Of a DNA stretch of 61,819 nt, positions 59,666 through 61,819 are shown piece after piece. How positions within the stretch are numbered: the first letter of the stretch is position 1; every line of letters starts with the position of its first letter. Position numbers and translations under genes: made by a program. The DNA is taken from NCBI RefSeq assembly GCF_014647055.1, contig NZ_BMOL01000018.1, positions 1 to 61,819 of the forward strand. The letters are read 5' to 3'. This stretch comes from Deinococcus aerolatus (lineage in GTDB: Bacteria > Deinococcota > Deinococci > Deinococcales > Deinococcaceae). The notes beneath the pieces were generated by a model that saw only the letters and a program-made list of their open reading frames with translations, was not told the origin of the DNA and did not search any database.

Positions 59666-60097
59666 GTGTTCAGACATATCCTGGTTCCCGTCGATTTCGG
59701 TCCGTGCAGCCTGCGCGCTGTAGACCTGGCCTGCACGCTGGTCAGGCTGTCGGGCGGCCGGGTCACCCTGCTGCATGTCCTGGACGCTGATCAGAGCCCG
59801 GACGGGCCAGCCCGGCGACTGAATGGGCTGGCCCGCTGCAGCCGGCAACCCCCAGGCTGTCTGGTGGTGCCGGCACCCAACGGTGTGGTCACCGCCATCC
59901 TGACGGCGGCTGAGCACCTGCACGCTGACCTGCTGATGCTGGGGGCACATGGCCACCCTGACCCGGAGCGACGCGCCCTGGGCCGCGTGACCTGTGGTGT
60001 CCTGCTGGGTACGCGTGTGCCTGTGCAGGTGGCCCCGCAGGGGTTGGGCCCTGCTCCCCACCCCCTGCAGCGCTGGCGCGATGTCGGCCGTTCCTGA
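59666..60097 (+). CDS. Universal stress protein-like, divergent
   Basis: A 143-aa Usp-fold protein: start MFRHILVPVDFGPCSLRAVDLA and GRVTLLHVLDA are typical. The C-terminal motif reads GAHGHPDPERRALGRVTCG, keeping G-2x-G-9x-G but with arginine instead of serine/threonine after the last glycine, and the centre is shortened, so ATP binding may be weak. The start is GTG at 59666. It is divergent from the BTAD regulator with 275 bases between, a plausible site for shared regulation. Confidence 0.8.
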   Translation: MFRHILVPVDFGPCSLRAVDLACTLVRLSGGRVTLLHVLDADQSPDGPARRLNGLARCSRQPPGCLVVPAPNGVVTAILTAAEHLHADLLMLGAHGHPDPERRALGRVTCGVLLGTRVPVQVAPQGLGPAPHPLQRWRDVGRS

Positions 60098-60558
60098 AAC
60101 CACCCTTCTCCATCCAGACTGCTGTGGCCCCCAACAGGCCATCAGCGGGTCCCTGTCGGGTGGGCGCGCAGCAATGCGCGTGCAAGGGGACGGCGCTTGA
60201 CAGGCCAGTCCCCGCTCGTTGGGTATTCCGCAGGCGCAGCGTTCCTGAATGGTCCCTCCGGAAGGACGCAGGCCGGTTGCCGGGCAGCCTCTTCAGAATG
60301 GGTCAGGTGGAGGGCGAGGAGCTGAATTTTACCCACAGCCGCAACGACCCGGCCCGCCGCACCTCAGTTCAGCATGATTGATCTCGATTCCGGCGTCGGG
60401 AGATGTCCCGGATGGTGGGTGCAGGAGAACTGGAGAGCAGAACGCCTGCTCCGGCGCTGGCTTAGACGCGCAGCCGGGACGTTCGGCAGGTTCATGCCGT
60501 TGCCTGTTACCTTCGCCTGACACGCCCCGCTCTACGCTGGCCGACACAGGAGATCCAT
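60098..60558. other. Gap without a recognised gene
   Basis: About 460 bases between the second Usp gene and the SDR gene. Frames here lack credible starts and similarity. Only the ribosome-binding site of the SDR gene (AGGAG, about 60549-60553) can be named. Confidence 0.35.
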
Positions 60559-61680
60559 ATGCAGAACCGCAGCACACCCATTCAGCGCTGGAATCAGCTC
60601 AGCGCCGCCCAGAAAACCGCCACCATCGCCGCAGGGACCGTTCAGGCCGGGCTGTTTGCCGCCGCGTGGCTGGACCTGAACCGCAGGCAGCCGGACCAGC
60701 TCAACGGCAGCCGGGCAGGCTGGCGCGCCGGCCTGTTCCTGAACACCCTCGGTCCCCTGGCCTACTTTGCCGCAGGCCGCAAGAAGAGCGCTTGGTCCGA
60801 GGCCGACATCCCTGACCAGGGCGGCAAGGTGGCCATCGTGACTGGCGCCAACAGCGGCCTGGGCTACGAAACGGCCCGCGCCCTGGCCCAGCACGGCGCC
60901 ACCGTGATCATGGCCTGCCGCAATGCGCAGAAGGCCGAGGCCGCCGCCATTCGCATCCTGGCCACAGACCCTTCCGGTAGGGTGGAGATCATGCCGCTGG
61001 ATCTGGGCGATCTGGATTCGGTGCGGGCGTTTGCCGAGGATTTCAGGCGCAGATACGACACGCTCGATCTGCTGGTCAACAACGCCGGCATCATGGTGCC
61101 CCCCCGGGGGGAGACCGCGCAGGGCTTTGAGACCCAGTTCGGCGTCAACCACCTGGGCCACTTCGCGCTGACGGCGCAGCTCATGGGGCTGCTGAACGCC
61201 ACGCCCGGGGCAAGGGTGGTGACCCTGAGCAGCATCGCGCACCGCTTTGGACAGATCGAGTTCGACGACCTGAACTGGAAGACCCGCGAGTACCGCCCCA
61301 TGCCCGCCTACGGCCAGAGCAAGCTCGCCAACCTGCTGTTCACCTACGAGCTGCAGCGCCGGTTGCAGGCGGCAGGAAAAACGACGATTGCGGTGGCTGC
61401 CCATCCCGGCTACGCCGCCACCGGCCTTCAGGGCGAGGGCGGCAACGACGGCCTGATGGGACTGTTTGCCCAGACGCAGGAGATGGGCGCGCTGCCCGGC
61501 ATCTACGCGGCAACGGCGCCGGAGGTGGAGGGCGGCCAGTATTTCGGGCCGTCCGGACTGGCCGAGATTGCGGGTCACCCGCAGCGCGTGGCCTCCAATC
61601 GGCACTCTCAGGACGTTCAGACGGCCCGGCAGCTGTGGGAGGTCTCGGAGCGGCTGACCGGCGTGGCATTTCCCGTCTGA
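60559..61680 (+). CDS. Membrane-anchored short-chain dehydrogenase (retinol dehydrogenase-like)
   Basis: 373 aa. Residues 20-75 contain two hydrophobic helices separated by a short loop (AGLFAAAWLDLNRRQPDQL, LFLNTLGPLAYFAAGRK), resembling the PLDc_N membrane domain. Residues 88-373 are an SDR with the cofactor loop TGANSGLG (95-102), NNAG and the catalytic YGQSK. The SDR part resembles retinol dehydrogenases and protochlorophyllide reductases, which use NADP(H). AGGAG lies 6 bases before the ATG. The substrate is unknown, probably hydrophobic given the anchor. Confidence 0.87.
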   Translation: MQNRSTPIQRWNQLSAAQKTATIAAGTVQAGLFAAAWLDLNRRQPDQLNGSRAGWRAGLFLNTLGPLAYFAAGRKKSAWSEADIPDQGGKVAIVTGANSGLGYETARALAQHGATVIMACRNAQKAEAAAIRILATDPSGRVEIMPLDLGDLDSVRAFAEDFRRRYDTLDLLVNNAGIMVPPRGETAQGFETQFGVNHLGHFALTAQLMGLLNATPGARVVTLSSIAHRFGQIEFDDLNWKTREYRPMPAYGQSKLANLLFTYELQRRLQAAGKTTIAVAAHPGYAATGLQGEGGNDGLMGLFAQTQEMGALPGIYAATAPEVEGGQYFGPSGLAEIAGHPQRVASNRHSQDVQTARQLWEVSERLTGVAFPV

Positions 61681-61715
61681 GAACCCAGTGTTGATCGGCG
61701 GGGCGGCCAGCGCTT

Positions 61716-61733
61716 CACTCCGGTGATGGAGTG
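61716..61733 (+). terminator. Short hairpin after the SDR gene
   Basis: CACTCC (61716-61721) and GGAGTG (61728-61733) pair across six bases, 35 bases after the SDR stop. No T-run, so termination is only suggested. Confidence 0.3.
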
Positions 61734-61745
61734 CCCACAGCTCTA

Positions 61746-61819
61746 GAGGCTGGAGGACAGGCCATCCAAAATTGCGGGAGGGAATCTGCTGGGTTCAGAA
61801 TCGGGTGTGACGCGACGTG
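61746..61819 (+). mobile_element. IS5-family insertion sequence, second copy (5' end only)
   Basis: The last 74 bases are the reverse complement of 880-953 of the first copy, base for base as far as I can compare. The transposase GTG is at 61807 and reads VTRR before the window ends. TA (61744-61745) stands at the boundary, as in the first copy. Confidence 0.92.

Noticed and set aside
60378..60815. A 145-codon plus-strand frame before the SDR gene
   Set aside because: It overlaps the SDR start in another frame, and the SDR has the ribosome-binding site and clear motifs.

Overview
The window looks like chromosomal or megaplasmid DNA of a Deinococcus species. It is GC-rich, with a class Ib nrdI-nrdE-nrdF-glutaredoxin operon, a class II UvrA lacking the UvrB-binding region, DUF1206, DUF5996 and DUF1990 proteins, and many genes whose start codon lies 5-8 bases after a TANNNT-like -10 element. 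That last trait points to leaderless transcripts, which are known to be common in Deinococcus. The assignment is inference from gene content; no rRNA or intact tRNA was found.

Layout. Positions 5-953 hold an intact IS5-family element, and the first 74 bases of a second copy in opposite orientation begin at 61746. The window is therefore bounded by outward-facing inverted IS copies. Positions 1-10 kb: a sugar ABC operon (1023-4203, minus) with a LacI-type operator in its promoter, a decayed IS701-family element (4684-6095) abutting an MFS remnant, then a DMT exporter, a GNAT protein, a mono-cluster/CDGSH Fe-S protein and a DUF5996 protein. Positions 10-15 kb: the class Ib ribonucleotide reductase operon and a hotdog thioesterase. 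Positions 15-22 kb: an MRJP-like protein, then an operon (21731 to 16553, minus) with binding protein, two permeases, a secreted GH43 and a cytoplasmic GH43. This is probably uptake and breakdown of an arabinan- or xylan-type oligosaccharide.

Positions 22-37 kb are mixed: a helix-turn-helix protein of unknown role, a WGxxGxxG membrane peptide, an IS630 remnant, YidD, acyl-CoA ligase, phosphotriesterase-like hydrolase, DUF1206, an internally deleted C39 peptidase, an EAL protein, and a LOV-GAF histidine kinase with a damaged ATP-binding G2 box. A tRNA 3'-end remnant, a LivK pseudogene and a lone receiver domain follow. Positions 38-47 kb: UvrA2, a dienelactone-hydrolase-like protein, a RidA protein, a 134-bp MITE-like repeat, a recombinase-like pseudogene, and the riboflavin operon (ribD-ribE-ribBA-ribH) behind an FMN riboswitch.

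Positions 47-61.7 kb: a PAS/GAF histidine kinase; arsR-arsC-arsB with a palindromic operator over the arsR start codon; a truncated MarR regulator that keeps its promoter; an ankyrin protein; an MgtE remnant; a P-type cation ATPase translationally coupled to a Na/Ca exchanger; a 228-bp MITE-like repeat; a deleted SDR gene; two universal stress proteins around a BTAD-type regulator; and a membrane-anchored SDR. Overall the segment mixes intact metabolic and metal/redox stress operons with many mobile-element scars and broken genes. I saw no CRISPR array, phage module or recognisable defence system.
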